64,000 nucleotides of DNA. Origin: Polynucleobacter sp. MWH-Braz-FAM2G. Its GTDB lineage: Bacteria; Pseudomonadota; Gammaproteobacteria; Burkholderiales; Burkholderiaceae. The notes beneath the pieces were generated by a model, which saw only the letters and a list, made by a program, of their open reading frames with translations, made no database searches and was not told the origin of the DNA. The stretch covers positions 2,005,424 to 2,069,423 of the forward strand of contig NZ_CP061300.1 of assembly GCF_018687635.1 (NCBI RefSeq). The letters run 5' to 3'. This document shows, piece after piece, positions 27,256 through 36,001 of the stretch. The position numbers and the translations under genes were made by a program. The stretch's first letter is position 1. Every line of letters begins with the position of its first letter.

Positions 27256-28179
27256 ATGGTACAAAAGAAATCCGACAAACCGAATATGCAAAAACTGCCT
27301 GTCGCGCAGCCTGCGACGGCGTCTGCATTTCCAATGTTGCCAACTCTTGGGGTTGGCACTCTCGACTCATACATTGCCTACGTCAATCGCGTACCAATGC
27401 TCAGCGCTGCAGAAGAATTGCATCTTGCGCAGGAGTTTCGTCGCACAGAAAATGTGGATGCTGCTAAAACTTTAGTGCTCTCGCATTTGCGCCTAGTAGT
27501 CTCTGTTGCACGTCAATATCTTGGCTACGGCATTCCACACGCTGACTTAATTCAAGAAGGCAATATCGGCCTTATGAAAGCAGTCAAACGTTATGACCCA
27601 AGCAATGGGGCACGTTTAGTTTCATATGCAATCCATTGGATTAAGGCAGAGATTCATGAGTACATTCTCAAAAATTGGCGTTTAGTAAAAACTGCAACTA
27701 CTAAAGCACAGCGTAAATTATTCTTTAACTTACGTAGCAACAAACCGACTTTAAGCGCACTTACTCCTAGCGAGGTAGATGCCTTGGCCAAAGCCCTCGA
27801 TGTTAAGGGTTCTGATGTTAAAGAAATGGAAATGCGCCTTGCTGGTGGTGATGTAGCGCTTGAAGGCGATGACAATGATGATGACTCAGCATATGCACCT
27901 ATTCAATGGCTAGCAGATAGCTCTCAAGAGCCCACTGCTCGCATTGCAAGCGCTGAAGCTGATGCACTACAAGGACCTAAGTTGGATCAAGCCCTGATGG
28001 CATTAGACGAACGCAGTCGAAACATTGTTCAATCCCGTTGGTTGGCAATGGATGCTGAAGGCAATGGCACTAAGACATTGCATGATCTTGCGAGTGAATA
28101 CGGCATCTCTGCCGAACGGGTTCGTCAAATCGAAACTGCCGCTTTGAAAAAGATGCGTGGTTTACTACAAGCAGCCTAA
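27256..28179 (+). CDS. rpoH: RNA polymerase heat-shock sigma factor RpoH (sigma-32)
   Basis: RpoH directs polymerase to heat-shock promoters. The 307-residue protein has region 2 (DLIQEGNIGLMKAVKRYDP near 97-115, then SYAIHWIKAEIHEYI), the sigma-32-specific RpoH box QRKLFFNLR at 152-160 and region 4 (YGISAERVRQIETAALKKM near the end). The N-terminal 30 residues are Pro/Ala-rich and not conserved. The CIRCE operator directly upstream implies repression by HrcA in unstressed cells. In E. coli ftsE and ftsX lie between ftsY and rpoH; here they are absent. Confidence 0.97.
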   Translation: MVQKKSDKPNMQKLPVAQPATASAFPMLPTLGVGTLDSYIAYVNRVPMLSAAEELHLAQEFRRTENVDAAKTLVLSHLRLVVSVARQYLGYGIPHADLIQEGNIGLMKAVKRYDPSNGARLVSYAIHWIKAEIHEYILKNWRLVKTATTKAQRKLFFNLRSNKPTLSALTPSEVDALAKALDVKGSDVKEMEMRLAGGDVALEGDDNDDDSAYAPIQWLADSSQEPTARIASAEADALQGPKLDQALMALDERSRNIVQSRWLAMDAEGNGTKTLHDLASEYGISAERVRQIETAALKKMRGLLQAA

Positions 28180-28198
28180 GCAAACATCTTCCGCTTTA

Positions 28199-28783
28199 TT
28201 ACTTTAGCAATTCTTTCAAGTCGTGAGCCAAGGTCTCCGGACCTTGGGCATGCTTGATATACAAGCGTAAGCGACCCTCAGGATCAAATGCATAGCTACC
28301 TGCTGTGTGATCCATCGTATAGGACCCAGGCTTGTTACCTGGCACTTTCTTGTAATAAATCTTAAAGTCTTTAGCAACTTTCTCCAAGGATGCTTCGTCT
28401 GCTGGACGTAAACCCAAGAAACGAGGATCAAAAGCGGGCACATATTGTTTCAGAATCTCTGCTGTATCACGCTCTGGGTCTACCGTTACAAATAACACCT
28501 GAACCTTATCGGACTGCGGCCCCATTAGAGACATGACTTGCTGCATTTCCGTCAAAGTGGTTGGACATATATCAGGGCACTGGGTGTAACCAAAAAACAT
28601 CACCACTACTTTGCCCTTAAAGTCCGCCAAGGTCCGTACTTTTCCATCGGGATCCACCAAGCTAAAGTCTTTTCCAAAAGCGGTGCTACCCGTGATGTCA
28701 ATATTTTTGAATTCTTGCTTTGGACTACATGCAGACAACACCAAAAAGATGGCTGTTAAAAAGCAAAGGCGCAGAAAATTCAT
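28199..28783 (-). CDS. SCO1/SenC-family copper chaperone lipoprotein
   Basis: SCO proteins deliver copper to the CuA centre of cytochrome c oxidase subunit II. The 194-residue protein has a lipoprotein signal (LVLSAC, Cys19 lipidated), a thioredoxin-like domain with the copper-binding CPDIC motif (in GYTQCPDICPTTL) and the distal histidine in MDHTAGSYAF. It ends the cytochrome oxidase locus, 7 bases after ctaB on the same strand, which fits the CuA assembly role. It is convergent with rpoH. Confidence 0.95.
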   Translation of the reverse strand: MNFLRLCFLTAIFLVLSACSPKQEFKNIDITGSTAFGKDFSLVDPDGKVRTLADFKGKVVVMFFGYTQCPDICPTTLTEMQQVMSLMGPQSDKVQVLFVTVDPERDTAEILKQYVPAFDPRFLGLRPADEASLEKVAKDFKIYYKKVPGNKPGSYTMDHTAGSYAFDPEGRLRLYIKHAQGPETLAHDLKELLK

Positions 28784-28790
28784 ATGGATC

Positions 28791-29684
28791 TTAGAGAAAA
28801 TAATGGTCTACCAAGAGCGCTGCAAATAACAGCGATAAATAGGTGATTGAAAAACGAAATGTTTTTTTAGCCAGCGCATCACTATAAGAAATAAATAGCG
28901 CCAGCACATAAGCCAAGAACAATAAACCCAGAATAATTGCTGATACCAAATACACAAGACCACTCATGCCATAGATGTAAGGCAGCAAAGTGGCAGCAAT
29001 CAAGATTAGCGTATAGAGCACAATATTTAAAAGCGTAAAACGCTCACCATGAGTTACTGGCAACATTGGCAATCCTGACTGGACATAGTCATCACGACGA
29101 TATAAGGCCAGCGCCCAGAAGTGTGGAGGCGTCCACACAAAGATGATCAAAACCAAGAGCCAAGCTTCTGCAGAGAGTGTATTTGTTACCGCCGCCCAGC
29201 CAAGTGCTGGCGGCATAGCGCCTGACAATCCGCCAATCACGATGTTTTGTGGTGTCGCAGGCTTTAGCAACCAGGTATAGATCACCGCGTAACCTACAAA
29301 TGTTGCGAGTGTTAACCACATCGTTAGCGGGTTACAGAAATTCCACAAGATAATCATTCCGAGCGAACCCAAAATGATCGAAAAAATAATAATGTGAAAT
29401 GGTGTCACTTCGCCAGTAGCAGATGGACGCCAAGAAGTACGCTTCATCTTGGCATCAACAGCTTGCTCAATCAGGCAATTCACCGCAAATGCTGCACCAG
29501 CTAAAAGCCAAATTCCGACAATGCCTCCCAAGAGCACTGGGTATGGAACCATGCCAGGCGTTGCCAAGAACATTCCAATTACCGCACAAAAAACGGCGAG
29601 CTGAGTTACCCTGGGTTTAGTTAAAACCCAATATTGACGCCAACGTGGCATAGCCACTACTGCGCTAGTTTTAGAGTCACTCAT
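28791..29684 (-). CDS. ctaB: Heme O synthase (protoheme IX farnesyltransferase)
   Basis: CtaB (CyoE/Cox10) adds the farnesyl tail to heme b, giving heme O. ATG at 29684 overlaps the ctaA stop (ATGA) and gives 297 residues; a longer frame from 29804 would add a hydrophobic segment that overlaps ctaA and is rejected. UbiA-type motifs are visible: [10 protein letters not shown] near the N-terminus, [19 protein letters not shown] (first Asp-rich motif) and the second motif [13 protein letters not shown]. About nine membrane helices are predicted. It works with ctaA to make heme A. Confidence 0.96.
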   Translation of the reverse strand: MSDSKTSAVVAMPRWRQYWVLTKPRVTQLAVFCAVIGMFLATPGMVPYPVLLGGIVGIWLLAGAAFAVNCLIEQAVDAKMKRTSWRPSATGEVTPFHIIIFSIILGSLGMIILWNFCNPLTMWLTLATFVGYAVIYTWLLKPATPQNIVIGGLSGAMPPALGWAAVTNTLSAEAWLLVLIIFVWTPPHFWALALYRRDDYVQSGLPMLPVTHGERFTLLNIVLYTLILIAATLLPYIYGMSGLVYLVSAIILGLLFLAYVLALFISYSDALAKKTFRFSITYLSLLFAALLVDHYFL

Positions 29685-30808
29685 ATTGATGCCGTCTTCT
29701 TTTGAATGATGGGCCTCCAAGAAGCCCAAAAACTCATTCTGACCAAACAGAATACCAAAGCAGCAGAGCCAGCAGTATGCAATAAAGCCGCTAATAAGGG
29801 CCACTGGAACACTACATTAGATATACCGGTAGCAATTTGCAATAACAACACCCCCAACATCAGCTTGGCCACTCGACTTAGATCCGATAGAACGGGGGTT
29901 GCAAGTTGAAGGGCTTTTAACCCTAAAGCACCCAACACTATTAACACCACTACTGCAAATAGACGATGTGCCCAATGAATAGTTTGAAGAGCTACAGGGG
30001 AGATAAATTCACCCTGAGCATTCAAACCCAACTGGCGCCAAAGAGTAAATCCTTCACTCCAATTTGTCTCAGGCCAGGCGCTACCTAAACAAGTCGGAAA
30101 ATCAGGGCATGCCAAAACCGCATAGTTGGTACTCACCCAAGCACCTAAAAAAACTTGAATAAATAGAGTGATGGAGCCGAGCAATATCAATTGCGCTGAA
30201 AGCGGCCGAATCCGAATAGCACGCACTGAAGAAACTTTTTCTTCCCATGATTGTTGGGCATATGCAGTCAAACACGCCAGCAATACTAGGGCCAGCATCA
30301 AATGAGTAGTGACAATAATTGGTTGCAATTTAAGGGTGACCGTCCATGCACCAAATGCACCCTGAATACAGACTAATAACAACAAACCCAAGCTACCATA
30401 TAGGGGCTTGTTTCCCAAGCTCTTCATCTTTTTAAAAGCAAGCCCAACTTGTACCAAAATTAATGCGCCCACTGTCATTGCCAAATAGCGATGGATCATT
30501 TCGATCCAGGCCTTAATTACTGTCACAGGACCACTAGGTAGCACACTTTCAGCTTGCTGTATATCGCTTAGCGCATGAAAAGGATTGGATGCGCCATAAC
30601 ATCCAGGCCAATCAGGACAGCCCAAACCTGAATCAGTTAATCGAGTAAAGGCGCCGAAAACAATTAAATCGAAAGTCATAAAAACTAAAAACCAATTGAG
30701 TTTCTGAAAAAAACTATAGCCTGGCTTCCTCCACAGATAAAGAAGCGGCAAGCCTGCAAAAACAATAGCGATCGCTGCTAACTCCAGAAATAACATCAAA
30801 CTTGGCAT
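29681..30808 (-). CDS. ctaA: Heme A synthase CtaA (COX15 type)
   Basis: CtaA oxidises the C8 methyl of heme O to give heme A for the oxidase. The 375-residue membrane protein has about eight helices and the conserved histidines in [18 protein letters not shown] and IHWAHRLFA. Cysteine-containing periplasmic loops ([11 protein letters not shown] and [11 protein letters not shown]) match the type with redox cysteines. It overlaps ctaB by 4 bases and touches the upstream gene by one base (TAATG). Confidence 0.95.
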   Translation of the reverse strand: MPSLMLFLELAAIAIVFAGLPLLYLWRKPGYSFFQKLNWFLVFMTFDLIVFGAFTRLTDSGLGCPDWPGCYGASNPFHALSDIQQAESVLPSGPVTVIKAWIEMIHRYLAMTVGALILVQVGLAFKKMKSLGNKPLYGSLGLLLLVCIQGAFGAWTVTLKLQPIIVTTHLMLALVLLACLTAYAQQSWEEKVSSVRAIRIRPLSAQLILLGSITLFIQVFLGAWVSTNYAVLACPDFPTCLGSAWPETNWSEGFTLWRQLGLNAQGEFISPVALQTIHWAHRLFAVVVLIVLGALGLKALQLATPVLSDLSRVAKLMLGVLLLQIATGISNVVFQWPLLAALLHTAGSAALVFCLVRMSFWASWRPIIQKKTASI

Positions 30809-31464
30809 TACAAATTCTCACCCTTATGATTTAACTTTAAGAGCTTTTCCAAATCCTTTTTCATGCTAGAAAATTCTTTTGGAGAATTAGTAACTGGAAA
30901 ATACATCATCTTTGCAGGCGTAGGATCGAGCAACTGAATCTGTTGGCCTGCACCTTCCTTATTTAGCCAAGCCTCAAATTCAGACCTGAGCTTTGGATCT
31001 GCTGGAAGCGCAACTACCTTTAAGCCTGCTACTTTCTCGTCATAAATCTTGATTACTTCTCGATCAACTGGCTTACCATCTGTGTTCACCCATATAAGTT
31101 GCAAGCGTCCACTTTCTCTTCCCATGGCAACTCTTACTTGACGCATTAAAAACAAGGCCTCAATGCATTTCTCATCTTTTAATTGGCAATCATCTGCGGG
31201 GCGTGCAATTAAAAGGGTCCATTTACCCTGAGTTGGTGTGTCAAGCCAAGCTGCATTAAATTCTTGCGCTGGATAAACCAAGGTTCCCAAATTCGTTTTT
31301 CCACCTGCGGGCTTAATGACATAGTAGGCAAAATACGATGCAATCACTGGTGAAGCACAAGCAAGTAATAACAACAGCATCTGAATGCGACCACGGCGAG
31401 TACGTGCATTAATAGCAGACGAATCTATCTGCGATGCCGGAATTAACAAATCTTTATCGCTCAC
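30808..31464 (-). CDS. Membrane-anchored protein of the oxidase locus, possible thioredoxin-like fold
   Basis: The GTG at 31464 overlaps the SURF1 stop (GTGA) and gives 218 residues; a longer reading would lie inside SURF1. There is one membrane helix near residues 28-48 with the rest periplasmic. I do not recognise a named family. The soluble part has a WTLLIARPADDC segment with a C-x6-C pair, followed by MRQVRVAMGRE and a later LLDPTPAKMMYFP. This layout recalls SCO/thioredoxin-like proteins but lacks CxxxC. Genes of this kind lie between SURF1 and ctaA in other Betaproteobacteria, so a role in oxidase assembly is inferred. Confidence 0.75.
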   Translation of the reverse strand: MSDKDLLIPASQIDSSAINARTRRGRIQMLLLLLACASPVIASYFAYYVIKPAGGKTNLGTLVYPAQEFNAAWLDTPTQGKWTLLIARPADDCQLKDEKCIEALFLMRQVRVAMGRESGRLQLIWVNTDGKPVDREVIKIYDEKVAGLKVVALPADPKLRSEFEAWLNKEGAGQQIQLLDPTPAKMMYFPVTNSPKEFSSMKKDLEKLLKLNHKGENL

Positions 31465-32249
31465 CCTTGATCCCCATTCATAAAGCCCTGACGTTTGTAT
31501 TGCCGCAAACCCGTTAATAGCCAAAATAAAAATCCAGCAAAAGCCAAAGCAAACCACTGGAATGCATAAGCATAATGGCGATCGACACCAGTCGTCAGAG
31601 GCGCCCAATCACGAAACAACCCATCATCAATGCCAGTGTCGACCTCACGCAAAATAAAGGGGCTTTGCTGCCATCCATGTAATTTGCCCTCAGCCACTAA
31701 ATCAAAGTTTTGCTCGATTCTAGGCTTAGCAGGATCAATATCTGCCTTACCACCACCCAGCTCATATACCCTGCCAGGCTGTGCAAAAACAATACCTTCG
31801 ATATTTACCACCCTATTTGGAGTCTGGACTGGCGGCAGAGTTTCGCGATTTTCATTATTGCGTGGCGCCCATCCACGGTTTACCCATAGAACCTCATTCC
31901 TACCTTCAAGTCTCAGTGGCATCATCAGGTAAAAGCCCGACTGCACATTAGCACTTCCAACTGGAGGAATTGGCCTTGGTCGGTTATCCAACCAAATTGC
32001 TGCATCGGGAATATATTCACCCCGAGCAATCATCCGACGCTCAGATGCCTCCTCCAAGGTCCAGGAGCCTGCATTTGCACTCAAAATAGGCATTTGTTGT
32101 TTAGCCAATAAATTCGCTGCCAAGGCAATTTTGGTATCCGCCCTGCCCAACTGCCAAATGCCCGCCCCACAGCCAATCCCAATAACCAGTAAGGCTGATA
32201 CAGTAGCGACTATGCGCTTAGTAATGAGGGCAATAAAAAGACTGTTCAA
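31461..32249 (-). CDS. SURF1 family oxidase assembly protein
   Basis: SURF1 (Shy1) helps insert heme A into oxidase subunit I. The 262-residue protein has the typical two membrane helices, one near the N-terminus (residues 13-31) and one near the C-terminus (about 230-250), flanking a periplasmic domain. Family motifs include GIWQLGRADTK, RRMIARGEYI, WVNRGWAPRN and YAYAFQWFALAFAGFLFW. It is divergent from the DUF2909 gene with 24 bases between starts and overlaps the next gene by GTGA. Confidence 0.93.
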   Translation of the reverse strand: MNSLFIALITKRIVATVSALLVIGIGCGAGIWQLGRADTKIALAANLLAKQQMPILSANAGSWTLEEASERRMIARGEYIPDAAIWLDNRPRPIPPVGSANVQSGFYLMMPLRLEGRNEVLWVNRGWAPRNNENRETLPPVQTPNRVVNIEGIVFAQPGRVYELGGGKADIDPAKPRIEQNFDLVAEGKLHGWQQSPFILREVDTGIDDGLFRDWAPLTTGVDRHYAYAFQWFALAFAGFLFWLLTGLRQYKRQGFMNGDQG

Positions 32250-32273
32250 GAGATTGATAAATAAGGATTTGAA

Positions 32274-32486
32274 ATGAAGTGGCTTATTCCGATTGTCCTA
32301 CTAATGATAGTTTTTAGCTTAGGATCAGCCCTGTATTACATGATGAAAGATAGGGGCAATAGCGCACGAATGGTTCACTCGTTAATGCTTCGCATTGGCC
32401 TATCTATCGCGTTATTTATTGGCATCCTTTTGGCCAATTATTTCGGACTGATACAAGCTACCGGAATTAAAGTGGGCACTAATTAA
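32274..32486 (+). CDS. Twin transmembrane protein, DUF2909 family
   Basis: This 70-residue protein consists almost wholly of two hydrophobic helices (about 4-24 and 40-60) joined by the polar loop KDRGNSARMVHSLMLRIG, which matches the DUF2909 small membrane protein found next to oxidase genes. The ATG has an AAGGAT ribosome-binding site 8 bases upstream. It is the only plus-strand gene inside the oxidase locus. Function is unknown; an oxidase assembly or stability role is inferred from location. Confidence 0.88.
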   Translation: MKWLIPIVLLMIVFSLGSALYYMMKDRGNSARMVHSLMLRIGLSIALFIGILLANYFGLIQATGIKVGTN

Positions 32487-32517
32487 GTCGCCCAATAATC
32501 TTGGGAGCTTAAAAACA

Positions 32518-32543
32518 AATCGGGGCTTTAAGCCCCGATTTTT
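32518..32543. terminator. Bidirectional terminator between DUF2909 gene and ctaE
   Basis: AATCGGGGCT (32518-32527) pairs with AGCCCCGATT (32531-32540) around a 3-base loop. T-rich tracts lie on both sides (TTTAATT on the plus strand, TGTTTTTAAG on the minus strand), so it can stop the DUF2909 transcript and the long ctaCDG-E transcript from the other side. Confidence 0.85.
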
Positions 32544-32549
32544 AATTGC

Positions 32550-33404
32550 TTACATCCAGTAAACAGCGATGTAGAGGCCGAGCCAAACAACGTCAACAAA
32601 GTGCCAGTACCAAGCGGCGCCCTCAAACGCGAAGTGGTGCTGAGCAGTGAAGTCGCCACGAATCATACGACGCAACACAATTGCCAACATAGTGCCACCA
32701 AGAAACACGTGAAAACCATGGAAGCCTGTCAACATGAAGAAAGTGGAACCGTAGATACCTGAAGTTAATTTGAGGTTCAATGCATGGTAAGCATGGTAGT
32801 ACTCATACATTTGGAAGCCCAAGAAGATAGCGCCCAAACCAACCGTGGCGGCTAAAAAAACAATCGCCTTCTTCATATGGTTCTCTACCAATGCATGGTG
32901 AGCAATAGTAATGGTTACTCCAGAGCTCAACAACAATAAAGTGTTGACTGTAGGAATTGGCCATGGACCCATGGTGGTAAATTTTTCAACCAAACCAGCT
33001 GGGCCATCATTTGGCCATACCGCCTGGAAATTAGGCCAAATCAATTTGCTTTCTACATCGCCCATCCAAGGCATGGCGATATTGCGTGCATAGAACAAGG
33101 CAGCAAAGAATGCACCGAAGAACATGATTTCAGAGAAGATGAACCATGCCATTGACCATCGATAAGAAATGTCAACGTTGACACCGTTCTTGCCAGAATT
33201 TGATTCTGCAATCGTATCGCCAAACCAGTGATAGAGCACAAACAAAATCCAAGCCACGCCAACTAAGGTCAGAGGACCGCCCCAAGAAGTGTGATTAACC
33301 CAGCCTGACATACCGGCGCCAAAAGCAATTAAGCCGGCGGCAGCCATAGCAGGATGTCTAGATAGTCCAGGGACGAAATAGTATGGGGTTGAATTGGATG
33401 ACAT
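32550..33404 (-). CDS. ctaE: Cytochrome c oxidase subunit III
   Basis: Subunit III of the aa3-type oxidase. The ATG at 33404 is preceded by AGAGAGA and gives 284 residues; a TTG 18 bases upstream is less likely. Seven membrane helices and the family motifs FFGAFFAALFYARN, HHALVENHMKKA and LTGFHGFHVFLGG are seen, ending with WHFVDVVWLGLYI. It is the last structural gene of the ctaC-ctaD-small ORF-ctaG-DUF2970-ctaE order, and a hairpin terminator follows. Confidence 0.96.
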   Translation of the reverse strand: MSSNSTPYYFVPGLSRHPAMAAAGLIAFGAGMSGWVNHTSWGGPLTLVGVAWILFVLYHWFGDTIAESNSGKNGVNVDISYRWSMAWFIFSEIMFFGAFFAALFYARNIAMPWMGDVESKLIWPNFQAVWPNDGPAGLVEKFTTMGPWPIPTVNTLLLLSSGVTITIAHHALVENHMKKAIVFLAATVGLGAIFLGFQMYEYYHAYHALNLKLTSGIYGSTFFMLTGFHGFHVFLGGTMLAIVLRRMIRGDFTAQHHFAFEGAAWYWHFVDVVWLGLYIAVYWM

Positions 33405-33433
33405 CTTATTCTCTCTATTCAATCAAAAAATAA

Positions 33434-33628
33434 TCAATGGGACACAACTGCTTTCACTATCAACAGGAGAACACCCATAAAAATCAAGGCACCTACTACA
33501 CCTGCAATGATAATGTGCACAAAACTTAATGAAGCTACATCTTCCTGCAAACCTGCTTTTTTACGCACACCCAAAAAGCCCCACATCACGGCTTTCATCG
33601 ACTGCATAAAACTACTTTTCTTCTTCAT
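33434..33628 (-). CDS. DUF2970 family small membrane protein
   Basis: The 64-residue protein has a charged N-terminus with the conserved AVMWGFLGVRKKAG segment and one C-terminal membrane helix (about 36-60). This matches DUF2970, a small protein that regularly lies between ctaG and ctaE in Betaproteobacteria. It overlaps the ctaG stop by 4 bases (ATGA). Function is not known; the fixed place in the oxidase operon suggests an accessory or assembly role. Confidence 0.88.
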   Translation of the reverse strand: MKKKSSFMQSMKAVMWGFLGVRKKAGLQEDVASLSFVHIIIAGVVGALIFMGVLLLIVKAVVSH

Positions 33629-34209
33629 GAAGCCACCTTTGATTTTGGCGCTGGTGGAGTACCACCCAAACCTAACTCAAAGAAGGTATAGGACAAAGTG
33701 ATTGTTTTTACATCATCAGGCAAGCCTGCATCGATTACAAAAACCACTGGCATCCTCTTCGTTTCATTTGCTGCAAGCGTTTGTTCCTGAAAACAAAAAC
33801 ACTCTAATTTCGTAAAAAACTCTGTTGCACTTTTAGGCGCATAGCTTGGTATTGCTTGAGCGCGCACTGTACGACCGAGATTGTTGGTAACTTCATAAAC
33901 AATCTCCGTCATTTCACCTGGATGAACCTCCAAGAAGTTCTTCACTGGCTTAAAAGTGAACGGCCCACGGCTATTTGAGTCAAACTCAATAGTCACCGTA
34001 CGAGAATAATTAACTTGTGTATTGCCAACCTTATTAGGACTAAAGGCACGAACACCATAATCATTCTTACTAGTAACCACATTAATCCCAGTAACCTCAC
34101 ACAAGGCCTTATACATTGGAACTAATGCATAACCAAAACCAAACATCATTACTGCTGCTACTAAAAGCTTTAACAAAATCTGCCGATTTAACGTTTGAGT
34201 TGTAACCAT
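33625..34209 (-). CDS. ctaG: Cytochrome c oxidase assembly protein CtaG/Cox11
   Basis: CtaG (Cox11) delivers copper to the CuB site of subunit I. The 194-residue protein has one N-terminal membrane helix (about 10-30) and a periplasmic immunoglobulin-like domain with the copper-binding CFCF motif (KLECFCFQEQTL). LVPMYKALCEVTGIN near residues 28-42 is also typical. It sits between the small membrane protein and the DUF2970 gene. Confidence 0.96.
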   Translation of the reverse strand: MVTTQTLNRQILLKLLVAAVMMFGFGYALVPMYKALCEVTGINVVTSKNDYGVRAFSPNKVGNTQVNYSRTVTIEFDSNSRGPFTFKPVKNFLEVHPGEMTEIVYEVTNNLGRTVRAQAIPSYAPKSATEFFTKLECFCFQEQTLAANETKRMPVVFVIDAGLPDDVKTITLSYTFFELGLGGTPPAPKSKVAS

Positions 34210-34223
34210 CCTAATAAGCTGGA

Positions 34224-34355
34224 TTAACCCAACACACTCCGTTTAATCATTATTCCAATAAAAAACACCAACACAATACTCAAAAGCACAAACCCTAATC
34301 TACGGTTATTCGCAGTTAGGGCTTGTTTATGTGAAGAATTAAATTCCTGCTTCAC
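34224..34355 (-). CDS. Cytochrome oxidase small assembly protein
   Basis: A GTG at 34355 inside the end of ctaD starts a 43-residue protein with one membrane helix (LGFVLLSIVLVFFIGIMI) preceded by the basic TANNRRL segment. Tiny proteins of this pattern, with RR before one helix and a Lys/Arg right after it, occur between ctaD and ctaG in Betaproteobacteria. The start is uncertain since no ATG is in frame near the helix; the longer frame to 34439 overlaps ctaD deeply and looks like an artefact. The overlap with ctaD is 17 bases. Confidence 0.6.
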   Translation of the reverse strand: MKQEFNSSHKQALTANNRRLGFVLLSIVLVFFIGIMIKRSVLG

Positions 34356-35958
34356 GCATTTGCTCTGCACTAGGCGGAGTCTCAAATGTATGGTGCGGAG
34401 CTGGTGATGGAACAGTCCACTCCAAACCTTTTGCACCATCCCATGGCTTCATCGGAGCTTTTTCGCCCTGACCGCGATACGCTGGCATTACAACGAAGAA
34501 CAAGAAATAAACCTGTGCCAAACCAAAGCCCAAGGCGCCGATTGAAGCAATCATATTGAAGTCTGCAAACTGAGTTGGATAGTCGGCATAACGACGTGGC
34601 ATACCTGCTAAGCCCAAGAAGTGCATTGGAAAGAAGGTGATGTTAAAGAAAATCATGGAAGCCCAGAAATGGATCTTGCCGCGAGTTTCGCTAGCCATGT
34701 AGCCAGTCCACTTAGGACACCAATAGTAGAAGCCAGCGAACATAGCAAACAATGAACCGGCAACTAATACGTAATGGAAGTGAGCGACAACGTAATAGGT
34801 ATCTTGAATGCCGATATCAATAGGAGCCATTGCGCACATTAAGCCTGTAAAACCGCCCATAGTGAAAACGAAGATAAAACCGATAGCCCACAACATGGGA
34901 GTTTCAAATGTCATTGAACCTTTCCACATGGTTGCAACCCAGTTAAAAATCTTCACACCAGTTGGAACAGCGATCAACATCGTTGCATACATGAAGAACA
35001 ATTGGCCTGTTACTGGCATGCCAGTTGCAAACATGTGGTGAGCCCAAACGATGAATGACAAGATCGCAATCGATGCGGTTGCATACACCATTGAGCTGTA
35101 ACCAAATAATGTTTTTCTGGAGAACGCTGGAACGATTTCACTAATGATTCCGAATGCAGGAAGAATCATGATGTAAACCTCTGGATGACCAAAGAACCAG
35201 AAAATATGCTGGAACATGATTGGGTCACCACCACCAACAGCAGAGAAGAATGAAGTACCAAAATGACGGTCAGTCAAAACCATCGTGATCGCACCAGCCA
35301 ACACAGGCATAACAGCAATCAATAAATAAGCAGTAATCAACCAAGTCCAGCAGAACATTGGCATCTTCATCAATGTCATGCCAGGAGCGCGCATATTCAA
35401 AATGGTCACGATGATGTTGATCGAACCCATGATGGAAGAGGCGCCCAATAAGTGAAGAGCAAAAATTGCCATATCCATGCCAGGGCCCATTTGCGAAGTC
35501 AAAGGAGCATAGATAGTCCAACCACCAGATGGAGCGCCACCAGGAACAAGGAATGAGCTCAACAACAATGTTGCAGCTACTGGAAGAATCCAGAAACTAA
35601 AGTTATTCATGCGAGCAAATGCCATATCCGACGCACCAACTTGCAAAGGCACCATCCAGTTAGCAAAACCAACGAATGCCGGCATGATTGCACCGAACAC
35701 CATCACCAAACCGTGCATAGTGGTTAATTGATTGAAAAATTCAGGGCGCAAAAATTGCAAGCCAGGCTGAAATAATTCCAAACGAATTCCTAACGCCATC
35801 ACACCACCAGCTAACAAACTTACGAATGAGAAGATCAAGTACATCGTGCCGATGTCTTTGTGGTTAGTTGCGAACAACCAACGACGCCAACCATGTGGCG
35901 TGTGATCATCATGTGCATGATCATGTGCGTGATCGTGGGTAGTAGAGACTGTGCTCAT
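34339..35958 (-). CDS. ctaD: Cytochrome c oxidase subunit I
   Basis: The catalytic heme-copper subunit (heme a, heme a3, CuB) with about 12 helices in 539 residues. The CuB/heme ligands are visible in FFGHPEVYIMILPAFG (His-Pro-Glu-Val-Tyr crosslink motif), AHHMF and AHFHYVL, and the K/D-channel region resembles A-type oxidases. The N-terminus is unusually histidine-rich (HDHAHDHAHDDH near 8-19). It lies downstream of ctaC in the operon with 43 bases between. Confidence 0.98.
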   Translation of the reverse strand: MSTVSTTHDHAHDHAHDDHTPHGWRRWLFATNHKDIGTMYLIFSFVSLLAGGVMALGIRLELFQPGLQFLRPEFFNQLTTMHGLVMVFGAIMPAFVGFANWMVPLQVGASDMAFARMNNFSFWILPVAATLLLSSFLVPGGAPSGGWTIYAPLTSQMGPGMDMAIFALHLLGASSIMGSINIIVTILNMRAPGMTLMKMPMFCWTWLITAYLLIAVMPVLAGAITMVLTDRHFGTSFFSAVGGGDPIMFQHIFWFFGHPEVYIMILPAFGIISEIVPAFSRKTLFGYSSMVYATASIAILSFIVWAHHMFATGMPVTGQLFFMYATMLIAVPTGVKIFNWVATMWKGSMTFETPMLWAIGFIFVFTMGGFTGLMCAMAPIDIGIQDTYYVVAHFHYVLVAGSLFAMFAGFYYWCPKWTGYMASETRGKIHFWASMIFFNITFFPMHFLGLAGMPRRYADYPTQFADFNMIASIGALGFGLAQVYFLFFVVMPAYRGQGEKAPMKPWDGAKGLEWTVPSPAPHHTFETPPSAEQMREAGI

Positions 35959-36001
35959 AAATTACTCCGGTTTCGTTTTTATCTGTATTTGTTAATCTGA
36001 A

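Noticed and set aside
29685..29804. N-terminal extension of ctaB to 29804
   Set aside because: It lies wholly inside ctaA, and the ATG at 29684 gives the family-typical MSDSKTS start with ATGA coupling.
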